Positions 19,544-26,428 of a stretch of 64,000 nucleotides of DNA are shown here, piece by piece (the stretch's first letter is position 1; every line of letters starts with the position of its first letter). Under the pieces are notes generated by a model. That model made no database searches. It was not told the DNA's origin and worked only from the letters and a program-made list of their open reading frames with translations. The position numbers were made by a program, and so were the translations under genes. This DNA comes from Cohaesibacter marisflavi (GTDB taxonomy: Bacteria > Pseudomonadota > Alphaproteobacteria > Rhizobiales > Cohaesibacteraceae). The stretch covers positions 1-64,000 of the forward strand of contig NZ_FOVR01000003.1 in NCBI RefSeq assembly GCF_900115225.1, in the 5' to 3' direction.

Positions 19544-20067
19544 TTGTCTTTCTTGGCCTTGCTTTGCGCCATCAACTCAATGATAGCCGCTTTGATTTCT
19601 TCAGTAGACCGAGGCTTGGCCGTTGCGCCTTCCTCGTCAGCGTCTTTCACCAGCACCATTTGTGCAGGAACCCCGTATTTCTTGGGCTTCAGCTTGGCAG
19701 CTTCCCATTGGCGAGCCTCAATCCGAAGCTTGGAGCGCGTCACATGCTCATGATCAACAACCGTGATCACATCCCCGCTTTTGGTCTTGCGTTCCATCCA
19801 GTCATTGGAACCATCGTCTGCAATGTCGATGATCTCATCAAGCCGCGTCTCTAGACGAATATCACAAGCAAGCGTGTATTCCTTCTGCTTCTCGGGATCT
19901 TTGGCCAATGCCTTGTAAACAGTTGCCGCCTTTGGCATACCCTCTCTCTTGCAGATGCTATTGAGACTCTGGCCTTCCATAATCTCCGCCAAAATCTCCT
20001 GCCACTTGGCCTTTGAAAGAACATAGGGCTGTCGAGGCTTTTTCGATTTGTTTTTCTTTACCGTCAT
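19540..20067 (-). CDS. terS: Terminase small subunit
   Basis: 175 aa DNA-recognition subunit that brings phage DNA to TerL. The N-terminus is basic (TVKKNKSKKPRQPY). Residues about 20-55 form a helix-turn-helix of the resolvase-like kind (EIMEGQSLNSICKREGMPKAATVYKAL), and the end is a charged tail. This is the layout of the alphaproteobacterial-phage small terminase family. The stop overlaps the TerL start by 4 nt. Confidence 0.87.
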   Translation of the reverse strand: MTVKKNKSKKPRQPYVLSKAKWQEILAEIMEGQSLNSICKREGMPKAATVYKALAKDPEKQKEYTLACDIRLETRLDEIIDIADDGSNDWMERKTKSGDVITVVDHEHVTRSKLRIEARQWEAAKLKPKKYGVPAQMVLVKDADEEGATAKPRSTEEIKAAIIELMAQSKAKKDK

Positions 20068-20116
20068 AGTCCCGATTTACCGCTCAAAACTCAAACTCAC
20101 AGCACAAGCAGAACTA

Positions 20117-20317
20117 CTAATTTGCCACCAAGGCACGAACGGCGGCGTCCTTTGCTTCCAGCAATTTACGCAACGCTGTTATGCGTTCTGGATTGCGTGG
20201 CAACTCATCGATGACCCGTTCAGCAGTCTCGCGAAATGGTTTGCGAACTGCCCGTAACTGCTCCGGCAAATGTGAATAGCAAGAAAACTGCATGATATGT
20301 TCTTCATGGTTGTTCAT
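20117..20317 (-). CDS. Small helical-hairpin protein, Acb2/Tad1-like candidate
   Basis: 66 aa protein. The ATG at 20317 (MNNHEEHIMQF) has a GGAGAG site; the longer frame crosses a terminator. After FSCYSHLPEQL come two helices joined by a Pro turn, ending PRNPERITALRKLLEAKDAAVRAL. The spacing of Pro, Glu-Arg, Ala-Leu, the Leu-Glu-Ala core and the final Ala-rich helix looks like the C-terminal half of Acb2/Tad1 proteins, which sequester the cyclic nucleotide signals of CBASS and Thoeris immunity. That link is by eye only and may be wrong. The gene is the first after the terminator, beside the terminase operon. Confidence 0.45.
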   Translation of the reverse strand: MNNHEEHIMQFSCYSHLPEQLRAVRKPFRETAERVIDELPRNPERITALRKLLEAKDAAVRALVAN

Positions 20318-20327
20318 TATTCTCTCC

Positions 20328-20360
20328 ATAAAAAAAGGCCCGATCCTTAGATCGAGCCCT
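20328..20360 (-). terminator. Rho-independent terminator ahead of the late genes
   Basis: On the minus strand, GGGCTCGATC pairs with GATCGGGCC (one mismatch) around a short loop, followed by seven T. It closes the transcript from the small genes at 20464-20661, just upstream of the start codon at 20317. An antiterminator would be needed for read-through from further upstream. Confidence 0.75.
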
Positions 20361-20463
20361 AGTAAAGGTGGCAATATCAGAGCCTGTCGCGATTTTAAAA
20401 TTATTCAGCACCGCCCTACTAGACCGACGACTGAACAAAAGGTGTGGTAGTTCCTCATCCTAC

Positions 20464-20661
20464 CTAAACGACATGAAGCAATGGCTCCAAGCGCTCCGAG
20501 AGATACCAATCCTCCGATTCACCAACCGCGACCTTTATGATAATACCGAGACCGGCATCCTGCACCTCAACTATAGTACCGACCCCATCAAGAAATTCGT
20601 TCGAGTTCTCAAAATCGCGAATACGAACTTTATTTCCTATTTTTAGTCGTCGCAGAGCCAT
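20464..20661 (-). CDS. Small SH3/KOW-like phage protein
   Basis: 65 aa protein with a beta-barrel-like pattern: KIGNKVRIRDFENS, then DGVGTIVEVQDAG, then a DWYLSERLEPL end. This looks like a KOW or SH3-type fold and such small proteins are frequent in prophages. It is followed by a terminator. Function not known. Confidence 0.6.
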   Translation of the reverse strand: MALRRLKIGNKVRIRDFENSNEFLDGVGTIVEVQDAGLGIIIKVAVGESEDWYLSERLEPLLHVV

Positions 20662-20952
20662 CGTAGTAAAGCCTTATCTGTTCAACACCAGTCGTGCCTC
20701 ACCCAGTTAACTCAGATAAATACCAATGACTGTCTAGTTCACTGAATTACCAGCTCAAAGCCTGATCAAGATCTGGTGGCGGCACTCAACACGAGTATTC
20801 CATTGATATGTAGATGATGCCTAAAGTAAGGCAATTGAACCCACTGCGGCTTTTTCGCGCGTGTGCGCGATAGCTATCAACTTTTGCACCAGGACCGTCG
20901 ACTTTACTCTGCGAATCTGCCCTACTCTCGCTCCCCACATATGGAGAACAAA
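20662..20952. other. Intergenic region, probable late promoter area
   Basis: No gene seen. On the minus strand there is a loose promoter-like pair (TTGCCT and TACATA, 16 nt apart) near 20810-20840 that could serve the late operon; this is weak. A short hairpin with 6-bp arms (TCGCGC and GCGCGA) lies at 20855-20870. Confidence 0.35.
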
Positions 20953-21147
20953 ATGAGAGATAAAACTAACACTGCGAAATCCTCAAAAGAGGAGGTCGCA
21001 TATAAACTTGCGCAGCAAATTTTCAGTTTTGAAGCAGCAAATAATGTTGCTCCCAAAGGGGATGGCAAGGCGTTTAGAGAGTATTATCTCGATCTATATG
21101 CAGAATGCCTAGTGGCAACGGGAGGTTCTACCCGAAGAAAAACCTAA
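20953..21147 (+). CDS. Small hypothetical protein on the opposite strand
   Basis: 64 aa protein from the ATG at 20953, which has GGAG five bases upstream. It reads as a charged start (MRDKTNTAKSSKEE) then amphipathic helices (VAYKLAQQIFSFEAAN). It points against the surrounding phage genes and converges with the next small gene, overlapping it by 4 nt at the 3' ends. No family recognised. Candidate accessory (moron-like) gene. Confidence 0.5.
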   Translation: MRDKTNTAKSSKEEVAYKLAQQIFSFEAANNVAPKGDGKAFREYYLDLYAECLVATGGSTRRKT

Positions 21148-21305
21148 CCTCTTACAAACTTTTCAATCGCTGTTGGACACTGAACCAGCTTGTCTTTTGA
21201 CAAAGGAGTTTCTTTTGTAGCAGCGATTGCCAATTCAACGGCCCGTTCTATTCGATCCATCAGTTCTTTTTGAGTGTCCTTTTTTTTAATTTCCTTGAGA
21301 GCCAT
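21144..21305 (-). CDS. Small helical protein
   Basis: 53 aa protein, starting MALKEIKKKDTQKELMDRIE and ending IEKFVRG. A clear GGAG site precedes the ATG at 21305. It is Lys/Glu-rich and helical with no known domain. It lies convergent to the gene at 20953-21147. Confidence 0.5.
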   Translation of the reverse strand: MALKEIKKKDTQKELMDRIERAVELAIAATKETPLSKDKLVQCPTAIEKFVRG

Positions 21306-21558
21306 TGTTTACTCCGCATTGAAAAGCAGACGAATGTCACCGGCCAGCACTGGCCGATGGCGAACACCGGTGCAAGGCCTTCCTGTCTGCTCGCCAATCC
21401 GGAGCAAGAATTAAGAAACCCGGCAACCGTTTCCGGCTCCGGGCGAAACTTATTCTCTTAACCTACATCACCAAAGGCTGTGGAGCTTAGGGCCGTATTA
21501 AAAATTGCTTTGCAAATAAACTCTACCATTTAGTGCAAATCAACTCTTTAGGTGCCCT

Positions 21559-21969
21559 ATGATTTTTGACTCCTTACATCCAGAAGTACGGGACGCATAT
21601 ATCAACTTGCTTCTCATTCCCACACCAATCATTTTCGCTTTGGTGACCGTGCGCATTTTCTTTAACAAATCTCCCGTTTTGAGCTTCACTAACATTCTGT
21701 TCTATCTTTTCCTTCCCGCGTACATCGGGACGTGGCTGGCCTTGTCGACCTGCTATTCTCACGAGGGCTTTTGCTCCATAGTTGGAACCAGTCTGTTCGC
21801 CCTATTCAAACCTGCTGCTTTTCTCGATTTGCTTCTAAGGGCATTCTTTCCGCCCCTTGCATACGTTATTGCCGCACCAGTGGGATGGCTGTTCGGAGCT
21901 TTCTTGCGCTTGTTCAAAAAATCTCCATCGGTTTCTCTAGAACGGCAAAGACGGGTTTTGGGCCGTTAG
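21559..21969 (+). CDS. Small integral membrane protein in the prophage
   Basis: 136 aa protein with about four hydrophobic segments: residues 15-34, 40-63, 74-90 and 94-115, then a basic cytoplasmic tail (RLFKKSPS..ERQRRVLGR). It lies on the plus strand, alone among minus-strand phage genes, with its own intergenic regions. That placement is typical for accessory prophage genes expressed in the lysogen, for example superinfection exclusion. Nothing in the sequence proves such a role. Start ATG has a weak AGGTG site. Confidence 0.55.
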   Translation: MIFDSLHPEVRDAYINLLLIPTPIIFALVTVRIFFNKSPVLSFTNILFYLFLPAYIGTWLALSTCYSHEGFCSIVGTSLFALFKPAAFLDLLLRAFFPPLAYVIAAPVGWLFGAFLRLFKKSPSVSLERQRRVLGR

Positions 21970-22239
21970 GCACTCAAAGAACGAACATCAAAAAGCCCGG
22001 TGACTGTCACCAGTTCCGGGCGCATTTCTTGATTGTGCCTAAAGGGTGAACCTTGAGTGCCACTCAGGTCAATGATTGCTGATATGGGCCTGTGAATTTC
22101 ACCAAATCATTCATGATGCCCAAACTACTGAGAATCTTTTCCAATTTCCTTGGCTTTAAAATGTGTCGCGTTTTTTACTCTAGAACTGGGCGACAAGAAA
22201 AACCCTAGCGTGTAAAATATCATAGAAGGGAGTTTCCTC

Positions 22240-22413
22240 ATGTCGAACAACGATGACTCATGGTTTAAGGTTTCCACCTTGATTAATCGGGCGCTCTTGC
22301 TAACCGGAGAGCGAGAAGAAGGGGCTGTGCTTAGATATCTCCTGGAGAATGCTCATCAAGAAGCAGAGGCACTTAGAAAACGAATTGATATCAAAAAAAT
22401 CCGTTGTCATTGA
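22240..22413 (+). CDS. Small soluble phage protein
   Basis: 57 aa protein with an AGAAGGGAG ribosome site in front of the ATG at 22240. The sequence is a helical segment (TLINRALLLTGEREEG) followed by a second (LRYLLENAHQEAEALRKRI). It converges with the DUF6456-like gene. No function recognised. Confidence 0.5.
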   Translation: MSNNDDSWFKVSTLINRALLLTGEREEGAVLRYLLENAHQEAEALRKRIDIKKIRCH

Positions 22414-22422
22414 TCTATCGCT

Positions 22423-23019
22423 TTAGAAGGACAGCCCAAACTCCACAGCTACGCAATTCAACCCAAGCTGCAGCGTCCGACTTGCATAGGCCTTGGCCTC
22501 CCGGCTCACGCCCCCATTCTTGAGCTCTTCTGCCGAGACAACAAAATCAAGAGCTACCACCGTGAGAGCTTCCCCGAAGCCAGCCACGCGCCTGACTACA
22601 CTCCAGCCCTCTCTTCCCATCTCGATCTCTACAGCTTTCTGGGCCCGCTTCAGAACCTCACCCGCCTCGAGTATATAAACCGTGGCATCTCCCGCCTTAC
22701 CACCATCGACACGGATCCTCTCCGGGTCAATCGATCCAACACTTTGGTTCATTCCCTCAACGGCTTTACGCACCAGATGAGCTGCCTTGTGCTGCATGTC
22801 ATCAAGTCGCCCGCGAGCAAACAAGTTTTCAATTGGATCAATCACACGCCTGGTCGCTCTTTCCATGTCCCCGTTGCCGTAGGGGTTCTCGACCATTACA
22901 CGCTTGAGCGATTTCTCACCCGCAAGCCTGGTGTCGGTTTCAGTCTTGATTTTCCGGGATGGTTGACGTGTCGCCCGTGCCCTTGCCGCCCTATTCTCGG
23001 CCTCTGCCCAATCAGTCAT
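22423..23019 (-). CDS. DUF6456-like phage protein
   Basis: 198 aa protein. The ATG at 23019 overlaps the stop of the upstream gene by 4 nt and fits better than the longer frame. After a basic N-terminus (about 1-45), the middle (DPIENLFARGRLDDMQHKAA) and the C-terminal end (YASRTLQLGLNCVAVEFGL) match the general outline of DUF6456, a domain of rhizobial regulator-like proteins that also occurs in prophages. It is the last gene of the early operon, where lambdoid phages carry a late regulator (Q), so a late-gene regulatory role is possible but unproven. Confidence 0.5.
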   Translation of the reverse strand: MTDWAEAENRAARARATRQPSRKIKTETDTRLAGEKSLKRVMVENPYGNGDMERATRRVIDPIENLFARGRLDDMQHKAAHLVRKAVEGMNQSVGSIDPERIRVDGGKAGDATVYILEAGEVLKRAQKAVEIEMGREGWSVVRRVAGFGEALTVVALDFVVSAEELKNGGVSREAKAYASRTLQLGLNCVAVEFGLSF

Positions 23020-23264
23020 TTCACGACAACCTTTCTGGACCATGGAAACGTTTTGACAGCATCATCCGGCGCCTTGAAGGCATTCAAAACGCGGTCAGCG
23101 TGCAGTTTTAGGTGGTAGGGGGAAATCTTGATCCGGTGAGCGATAACGCGCAGGGGCACATCAGAGGCCATCATTCGGAAGATATCGGCATCAAAGTTGC
23201 CGTGTCTAAGCGCTCTCATGCGCTCGTTGTAAATTTCTTTTGTCTGACGTTTTGTTGTTGTCAT
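23016..23264 (-). CDS. Small HTH-like phage protein
   Basis: 82 aa protein from the ATG at 23264 (MTTTKRQTKEIYNERMRAL). Residues about 30-60 (DADIFRMMASDVPLRVIAHRIKISPYHLKLHADRVL in parts) look like a helix-turn-helix of the sigma-70 region 4 type, so DNA binding is likely. It sits between the replication gene and the DUF6456-like gene and is coupled to the latter by a 4-nt overlap. Confidence 0.5.
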   Translation of the reverse strand: MTTTKRQTKEIYNERMRALRHGNFDADIFRMMASDVPLRVIAHRIKISPYHLKLHADRVLNAFKAPDDAVKTFPWSRKVVVK

Positions 23265-23368
23265 GTCCCAAGCCTCGTTCATGCAGGTCTTGGGTGTGCT
23301 GGCTTCCGCATTCTTCCGGGCGGGCTTTTTGCCTCTTCCCGATGGGCTAGATAACGCTGGGCACGCCG

Positions 23369-24250
23369 CTAGCCTGCCAGTTTGTTATCATCCACTTTCT
23401 TCTGAGGCCAGCGTGTTCGCTGGTAACAACCCAATTTCCTGTGATCTTTGTTGAAGCTTGCAAAGATCGCGCCTCCTTTTGCCCGGCTCCAAGCGGCCCA
23501 CTCCGGCGATCCCTTTTCAATAAAAACGAATTGGCCTTGATTGGATTTCTGAGCAGCTTGCTCGTAACTCTGCCAGCGTTTGTTCCGCAAATAGGTTTTC
23601 AAATAAACCTTCGGATTGTCCTTCTGGAAGGCTTTGGCGTGCGCCACTGCAAAGCATTTCTCGGGATAGTCCAGGTTTGCCCATGGTCGCTTGGTTTGCT
23701 CGAAGCTATCGCCCAAACGCAATTCCCATTTTTCACAAAGCTCTTTCCAGTTTTTGTCAGCCAGCGCAGCGACACCCCCCGCCTTGGGGGGTAGGGGGGA
23801 AGTAATTGACGGTTTAAATGACGGTTCATTATGGGGGGTCACCATTGAACCCCTCCCCGGTTCACCTGTGAACCCCTCCCCCGGTTCATTTTGAACCCCT
23901 CCCCCCTCTGTTTGTTCTTCAGATGTTCTAGAGGGGTTCATTCTGGCCCCCTCTACATCTTGTGCATATACATCGGGGTTATGGCCTACATTTACCCAGT
24001 AGTAATTGGTCGCACTAGCACCATTTTCGCGCTCGCGATGTTCTACGGAAAGCAAATTGAGGTCAGAGAGCTCCTTGATAGCCCTCTTTACAGTGCTACG
24101 TGAGGTACTAGCTTTTGACGCAATGGTGTCAAGCTTTGGCCAGCAGAAGCCGTCATCATCGGCACTATCTGCCAGAGCCATCAGAACTAGCTTGGTCATG
24201 CCCTTCACGCACTGGAGTTCCCAAGCCCATGTGGAGACCTTGACACTCAT
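23369..24250 (-). CDS. O-like replication initiator with HTH domain
   Basis: 293 aa protein inferred to open the phage origin. Residues 1-85 are a winged helix: WAWELQCVKGMTKLVLMALAD, then DGFCWPKLDTIASKASTSRSTVKRAIKEL, the usual helix-turn-helix of O-type and DnaD-like phage initiators. A low-complexity linker (about 100-150; Gly/Glu/Pro) is where the DNA holds three iterons. The C-terminal part contains YPEKCFAVAHAKAFQKDNPKVYLKTYLRNKRW, resembling a helicase-loader region. Chosen start ATG 24250 overlaps the nuclease stop. No DnaB-like or DnaC-like gene is visible, so the host helicase would be recruited. Confidence 0.75.
   Translation of the reverse strand: MSVKVSTWAWELQCVKGMTKLVLMALADSADDDGFCWPKLDTIASKASTSRSTVKRAIKELSDLNLLSVEHRERENGASATNYYWVNVGHNPDVYAQDVEGARMNPSRTSEEQTEGGGVQNEPGEGFTGEPGRGSMVTPHNEPSFKPSITSPLPPKAGGVAALADKNWKELCEKWELRLGDSFEQTKRPWANLDYPEKCFAVAHAKAFQKDNPKVYLKTYLRNKRWQSYEQAAQKSNQGQFVFIEKGSPEWAAWSRAKGGAIFASFNKDHRKLGCYQRTRWPQKKVDDNKLAG
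23847..23910. repeat. Three iterons with 23-nt period inside the initiator gene
   Basis: The core GAACCCCTCCCC occurs at 23847, 23870 and 23893, exactly 23 nt apart; the first two copies continue as CCGGTTCA. An inverted copy (GAGGGGTTCA) lies at 23931-23940. Because 23 is not a multiple of three, the copies are read in different frames, so the repeat is kept as DNA, not protein. This is the lambda layout: origin inside the O gene. An AT-containing stretch with two TGACGGTT copies (about 23809-23827) lies beside it. Confidence 0.75.
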
Positions 24251-24633
24251 TGGCACCACCATTTCTCGCCATCAGGCCACCGCCTGGCAAGACCATTCTC
24301 GATAAGCCATTCACCTGCATCCACGCCACCGATAGATACTTTCACGAGGACACGCCCATAGTATCCCCGTCCATAGGTGGTCAACTGCATTTCTCCGCGT
24401 CCGAGAAAGCCACGTAGTGCCTCAGTGGCCTTCTTAGCTAGCCTACGTTCATTGCGACATTTTCCCCGCACTTCCGGAGTATCTACGTCCTTCAGGCGAT
24501 ATTTCACGCCACCGAGCCAGAAAGTGTCACCATCAACAACGCAAGTGACGCGCTTGCCGGATCCACAAACAGGCATAGCCACCGATGATGTCGCCACACT
24601 GAACGACAGAAGCACGATAGATGTTCTCAGCAT
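24247..24633 (-). CDS. Exported staphylococcal nuclease-like protein
   Basis: 128 aa thermonuclease-type protein. The start at 24633 gives a signal peptide (MLRTSIVLLSFSVATSSVAM). The SNase fold follows: CVVDGDTFWLGG, YRLKDVDTPE, then an Arg in the RLAKKATEAL helix and YGRGYYGRVLVKV, which carry the usual metal and catalytic residues (Asp, Asp, Arg). It would cut DNA or RNA outside the cytoplasm, which is odd for a gene in a replication operon. The stop overlaps the initiator start. Confidence 0.75.
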   Translation of the reverse strand: MLRTSIVLLSFSVATSSVAMPVCGSGKRVTCVVDGDTFWLGGVKYRLKDVDTPEVRGKCRNERRLAKKATEALRGFLGRGEMQLTTYGRGYYGRVLVKVSIGGVDAGEWLIENGLARRWPDGEKWWCQ

Positions 24634-24893
24634 TTGGCCCTCCCCTCTACGACCGCCATAGCAACCGCGTCTACAAAACGGCCACACATGTTCGCTGACG
24701 GAAAGACCAGGGCTAATAAAACCCGATTACCAAGCCCGCTCTGGACATAGCTCATCAACAGTATCGAACGATGTGCCTTCTCTATTCGGGGTTCAGGACA
24801 AGACAGCCAACGTTCACAAGCATCTGAAAGGCTCTTGCAGAGAACATATTCCCTATGGCTGGTCTCTTGACGAAATGGCCTCTCACCTATCAT
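24627..24893 (-). CDS. Small phage protein of unknown function
   Basis: 88 aa protein from the ATG at 24893, which follows GGAGGCGAG; the longer frame overlaps the upstream gene more. Contains a helical middle (CKSLSDACERWLSCPEP) and a hydrophobic end (GNRVLLALVFPSANMCGRFVDAVAMAVVEG). No match. Overlaps both neighbours slightly, as the rest of this operon does. Confidence 0.45.
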   Translation of the reverse strand: MIGERPFRQETSHREYVLCKSLSDACERWLSCPEPRIEKAHRSILLMSYVQSGLGNRVLLALVFPSANMCGRFVDAVAMAVVEGRAKC

Positions 24894-25113
24894 TTTTCTC
24901 GCCTCCCATTCTCCAATCATGGATCTTCCTGAAGAGTGCTATTGCTGCATCTCCAAGGGGCAGTATGTCTCCTAGGTGATGAGTGTAGACCGATCCAACA
25001 TCAACGCCTGCTTCTGCATCAATTAGCTCTTGGCATGCGTCGAGAAAATGCTGGTTGTTGATCAAGCCAATCTCATTGGCCCTGATGACAAGTCCTGGAT
25101 AATAGACCTTCAT
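24883..25113 (-). CDS. Small phage protein of unknown function
   Basis: 76 aa protein starting MKVYYPGLVIRANEIGLI at ATG 25113. Its start overlaps the stop of the 57 aa gene (ATGA). Sequence is mixed, with a DACQELIDAEAGVDVG helix. No function recognised. Confidence 0.5.
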   Translation of the reverse strand: MKVYYPGLVIRANEIGLINNQHFLDACQELIDAEAGVDVGSVYTHHLGDILPLGDAAIALFRKIHDWRMGGEKNDR

Positions 25114-25283
25114 TGAAACCACCCCCGCACAGGAGACAACGTTACATGGTTGTTCAGATTCTTACCGACCGAATAAGCAATCTGTGGGCGCCCTTTCGAG
25201 TCGTGTTTGCGCTCTATGCTCCAATTAATGCCCATGGAACGTGGATAGCGCAAGGAAGGGGAATGCTTGGCCTTTTCCATCAT
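25110..25283 (-). CDS. 57 aa phage protein
   Basis: Very small basic protein (MMEKAKHSPSLRYPRSMGIN... ending VRGWFQ) with GGAGG five bases before the ATG at 25283; the next ATG (25280) is an alternative. It overlaps the stop of the CII-like gene and the start of the next gene, so it is part of the coupled early operon. Unknown function. Confidence 0.5.
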   Translation of the reverse strand: MMEKAKHSPSLRYPRSMGINWSIERKHDSKGRPQIAYSVGKNLNNHVTLSPVRGWFQ

Positions 25284-25795
25284 CTCGCCTCCTGCATGCG
25301 TTTGATATTGACGTTGGCCATAACCTCGGCTTCTGCAGCAATGTCCTTTGCGTCAGCAGCTGCCTTCTTGATGTCGCGCCACTCTTCCAAGGTGAGAACA
25401 CCGTCCGCTTCTGCTTCCAATACCGTTTCGTGAAACTTGGCGCTTTCCTTGACGCTCTTCCGGCACATCGTGAGCAAGGTCTCTCCCTGCCCTGCCTTCC
25501 TTTTCACCAGGTCATAGCCATGAACATCGGCAAGCCATGCCGCGAAATGCGGAAAGCCAAGGATCACTTCCATTTCCATCACGATATCAAGCGGCACGAT
25601 TGCGGGATCTGTTGCATCCTCATACCTCCGCAACTGCATATTCGAAACGCGCGTCACTTTCTCCAGGGCCACGCGCCCTCTATGCGATCCATGGCGCAAG
25701 GTCTTCATAAAGCGCGAAGTCATGAGAGAAATGTCTTGCAGGTCTTCCAGCGCTATGAGCCTTTGGCTCCCATCCGGGTTGATAATTGCCGTCAT
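25280..25795 (-). CDS. CII/CP76-like phage regulator
   Basis: 171 aa protein. Residues about 40-80 (GRVALEKVTRVSNMQLRRYEDATDPAIVPLDIVMEMEVILG) read like the DNA-binding part of phage CII/CP76-type regulators: an HTH, then the D-P-x-x-x-P-L-D-x-x-x-x-x-E motif. The C-terminal half is a Glu/Lys/Ala-rich helix. It lies just after the Cro-like gene and a terminator, the place of cII in lambdoid phages. It may help the lysis-lysogeny choice. The ATG at 25795 is used since the codon at 25801 is TTG. Confidence 0.6.
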   Translation of the reverse strand: MTAIINPDGSQRLIALEDLQDISLMTSRFMKTLRHGSHRGRVALEKVTRVSNMQLRRYEDATDPAIVPLDIVMEMEVILGFPHFAAWLADVHGYDLVKRKAGQGETLLTMCRKSVKESAKFHETVLEAEADGVLTLEEWRDIKKAAADAKDIAAEAEVMANVNIKRMQEAR

Positions 25796-25854
25796 ATCCA
25801 ACCGTCACTTTCTGCCAGAAAGCAGCCGGTGACTGGCTGTTTCTGGCGTGGGAT

Positions 25855-25882
25855 AAAAAACTCAGGCCGTAAAGGCCTGAGA
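25855..25882 (-). terminator. Rho-independent terminator in the early rightward transcript
   Basis: CTCAGGCC pairs with GGCCTGAG around a short loop and is followed by six T on the minus strand. It lies between the Cro-like gene and the CII-like gene, like tR1 of lambda. Passage would need antitermination or leakiness. Confidence 0.8.
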
Positions 25883-25931
25883 GTTGGAGGGGCTGAGTGA
25901 ATTGCGGAAGCCAGCACACCTCAAATTCATT

Positions 25932-25973
25932 GCCCGACTGGCTATATGGGTTGGGGGAAAAAGCCAGTCGGGC
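25932..25973. repeat. 12-bp perfect inverted repeat
   Basis: GCCCGACTGGCT and AGCCAGTCGGGC are perfect complements with an 18-nt loop rich in G. It lies in the untranslated part between Cro-like gene and terminator and could be an RNA processing or antitermination site. Confidence 0.6.
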
Positions 25974-26085
25974 TGACGGAATCTTCCAGATCCGCCGCAA
26001 ACAAATGAAAAGCGGTCAGGAGGAAACCCGCCTTTCAAATGGAGCTGAGCAAACGAACTGCTCATGCTCTGAAAATCGTTGATGA

Positions 26086-26343
26086 CTATGCAGCTGGCGC
26101 TTTGTCCTCTTCCGCCACCGATGGTCGCGGAATATTAGAAGGCCATTCGACATTGGCGGGCCAGTGCTCATCAAAGTACAAAAGAGCAGACTGGTAGCGC
26201 GCGGTAACGAGATCGCGCCCGTTGCGCAGCGCATCGATCTTGCGTGCATCTTTGAAAAGTCGATTTGACAGCGTTGCGACAGAAATAGAATTCTGTCTGC
26301 AAAATGCATCGGCTAGTGAAACTATGTGGTCAGTCATCATCAT
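26086..26343 (-). CDS. Cro-like small regulator
   Basis: About 85 aa protein, divergent from the repressor gene, so in the cro position. It contains a helical segment (DHIVSLADAFCRQNSISVATLSNRLFKDARKIDAL) that resembles a helix-turn-helix, then an acidic, Pro-rich end. Several ATG codons are possible (26343, 26340, 26337, or 26373, which would lie in the operator); the 26343 group is chosen because it leaves the operator outside the gene. No strong ribosome site is visible. Confidence 0.55.
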   Translation of the reverse strand: MMMTDHIVSLADAFCRQNSISVATLSNRLFKDARKIDALRNGRDLVTARYQSALLYFDEHWPANVEWPSNIPRPSVAEEDKAPAA

Positions 26344-26356
26344 GGGAAAAGCATAA

Positions 26357-26370
26357 GTGTTAATTAACAC
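26357..26370. promoter_or_regulatory. Operator palindrome between repressor and Cro-like gene
   Basis: GTGTTAATTAACAC is a perfect 14-bp palindrome. On the minus strand a promoter-like pair (TTGATG, 18 nt, TGTAAT) ends just above it, so repressor binding here would block the Cro-like transcript. Two related palindromes lie upstream of the HNH gene. Confidence 0.7.
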
Positions 26371-26428
26371 CATTACAAGCGTTTTTTAACGACAACATCA
26401 ATTGACCAATATGGTGTATTATCACACT

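Noticed and set aside
25862-26065. 67 aa minus-strand frame
   Set aside because: Runs through the 12-bp stem-loop and into the terminator, with no ribosome site.
26411-26428. Extra operator before the repressor start (GTGTATTATCAC)
   Set aside because: Only 3-bp arms match; too weak compared with the three clear palindromes.
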